A DNA stretch of 64,000 bases, from NCBI GenBank assembly GCA_964652975.1, contig CAZZCN010000001.1, positions 1 through 64,000 of the forward strand, written 5' to 3'. Both the position numbers and the translations under genes were made by a program. A model generated the notes under the pieces. That model saw only the letters and a list, made by a program, of their open reading frames with translations. It ran no database searches and was not told the DNA's origin. This stretch comes from CAZZCN01 sp964652975 (lineage in GTDB: Bacteria > Bacillota > Clostridia > Saccharofermentanales > UBA5734). Positions 62,903 through 64,000 of this stretch are shown here, one piece after another; the first letter of the stretch is position 1; the number at the start of each line of letters is the position of its first letter.

Positions 62903-64000
62903 TTATCTTGCCAACATCTTGAATGTTCCTTTCAAGTTTTTATATAGTTCCTTGTAGACCTCATATGTTTTTTTCATTTTTATCGAATTTTCACTGATTG
63001 GTGTAACAACATCGTCCTTAGTGATGAGCTTGTCACAAGCATCTTTTACGGAAGGATATAATCCTACGCCGACACCGGCAAGAATTGCAGCACCGAATGC
63101 ACCGCCTTCATTGGATTTGAGTGTTGTTATAGGGCATTCGTAAATATCCGAGAGCATTTGTCGCCAGACTTTGCTTTTGCCGCCTCCGCCGCACGCCAGC
63201 ATAACGTCAAACTCAACACCCATCTCAGCAAGCACTTCGCTGCAGTCTTTCATCGAAAACACTACGCCCTCCATAACGGCACGGATAAAATGCGCTCTGG
63301 TATGCATTGCGGATATGCCAAAGAAAACTCCCCGGCAGTCCGGATCAAGGTGTGGAGTTCTTTCACCCATGAGATATGGAAGATATACAAGTCTGTCGCA
63401 GCCGACCGGAATCTCGGCAGCTTCCTTGTCTGTTATGACATATGGATCAACGCCTTTGGACTTGGCTTCTTCAATTTCGGGTATGCAAAATTCATTCTTG
63501 AACCACTTGAGAGAAAGTCCTGCCGCTTGAGTCACTCCCATGACATGCCAGGCTCCGGGTACGGCACAGCAGAAAGTATGCACCCTGCCTTTCGGATCAA
63601 TTGATAGTTTGTCAGTGTGTACAAAAACAACACCTGATGTTCCTGTTGTGGTAAAAGCCCGTCTGTCGGCTACAACTCCTGTTCCAACTGCAGATGCGGC
63701 ATTGTCCCCGCCTCCTGCAACAATTTGAGTTCCGGCGACAAGTCCGGTCAAGGCGCTGGCAGTTTTATTAACAGAACCGGTAACTTCACATGACTCATAA
63801 ACTTTACCCAGGAGTGAAATGTCTATGTTCAGTGCATCAAGAACCTCTGTGGACCAGTTCCTTTTAGCTATGTCCAGAAGCTGCATGCCTGAAGCATCAG
63901 ATACGTCGGTCGCATAATCTCCAGACAGCATGAATCTGATGTAATCCTTAGGCAGGAGTATGTGCCTGCATTTGGCGTATATATCAGGTTCGTTGTTTCT
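62903..64000 (-). CDS. xylB: Xylulokinase, N-terminus beyond the window
   Basis: The frame is open from the window edge (64000, ...ILLPKDYIRFMLSGDYATDV) to a stop at 62903: 365 residues of an expected roughly 500. It belongs to the FGGY carbohydrate kinase family; SDASGMQLLDIAKRNWS, GGGDNAASAVGTG, YLMGERTPHLD and GGAFGAAILAGVG are typical of xylulokinases, which phosphorylate D-xylulose with ATP in the cytoplasm. With the lyxose isomerase of block 1, D-lyxose could be converted to D-xylulose 5-phosphate; whether the two act together is inference, since they lie 58 kb apart. A terminator follows. Confidence 0.92.
   Translation of the reverse strand, partial: RNNEPDIYAKCRHILLPKDYIRFMLSGDYATDVSDASGMQLLDIAKRNWSTEVLDALNIDISLLGKVYESCEVTGSVNKTASALTGLVAGTQIVAGGGDNAASAVGTGVVADRRAFTTTGTSGVVFVHTDKLSIDPKGRVHTFCCAVPGAWHVMGVTQAAGLSLKWFKNEFCIPEIEEAKSKGVDPYVITDKEAAEIPVGCDRLVYLPYLMGERTPHLDPDCRGVFFGISAMHTRAHFIRAVMEGVVFSMKDCSEVLAEMGVEFDVMLACGGGGKSKVWRQMLSDIYECPITTLKSNEGGAFGAAILAGVGVGLYPSVKDACDKLITKDDVVTPISENSIKMKKTYEVYKELYKNLKGTFKMLAR

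Noticed and set aside
1..64000. CRISPR arrays, tRNA or rRNA genes, intact insertion sequences
   Set aside because: No regularly spaced repeats, no tRNA or rRNA signature and no transposase or reverse transcriptase frame were seen.

Overview
The window is low-GC, almost entirely coding, and reads as a Gram-positive clostridium. Supporting signs are type I dockerins, lipoprotein and Sec signal peptides, AGGAGG-type ribosome sites, ABC sugar importers without their own ATPase genes, and a sortase-like NPNTGD tail. No rRNA, tRNA, CRISPR array or intact transposase was seen. I cannot name a species.

The window is a glycan-harvesting island with three blocks, nearly all on the minus strand. Block 1 (1-6117) holds the 5' part of a secreted protein, a GH2 beta-mannosidase-like enzyme, a transaldolase-family aldolase and a D-lyxose/D-mannose isomerase-like cupin. 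They lie opposite a DeoR-family regulator, and three copies of one 16-bp palindrome sit in the divergent gap. Block 2 (6237-46577) is a 39-kb run of genes under a divergent AraC regulator. In transcription order it encodes a large solute-binding fusion protein, two permeases, an NHL/TPR/YIP1 membrane protein, a DUF5696 protein, two more permeases, two surface proteins made of one repeated beta-sandwich-like module, a second binding protein, a GxGYxYP-type lipoprotein, a URO-D-like protein, GH38, GH3, GH2, a second URO-D-like protein, a giant GxGYxYP dockerin protein, and a giant multimodular dockerin protein whose extra C-terminal dockerin is cut off by an in-frame TGA.

Block 3 (47232-61365) is built on the same plan from different parts, opposite an ArsR-like regulator. 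It encodes a GH2 enzyme, binding protein, two permeases, URO-D-like protein, two membrane-anchored binding-module proteins, a membrane-anchored Asp-box propeller and a dockerin-bearing Asp-box propeller. Blocks 2 and 3 therefore each carry a catalytic domain in two forms (dockerin-tagged and membrane-tethered), stand-alone copies of their own binding module, an importer, a GH2 enzyme and a URO-D-like protein. The window ends in a truncated xylulokinase gene.

Between blocks, two decayed group II intron 5' ends each abut an intrinsic terminator. Recent rearrangement is evident: a 246-bp exact internal duplication, a 60-bp exact repeat joining two gene ends, a module nested inside another module, and a duplicated ribosome site plus start. 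The likely substrate is a mannose-containing glycan (GH38, two beta-mannosidase-like GH2s, mannose/lyxose isomerase), but this is inference.
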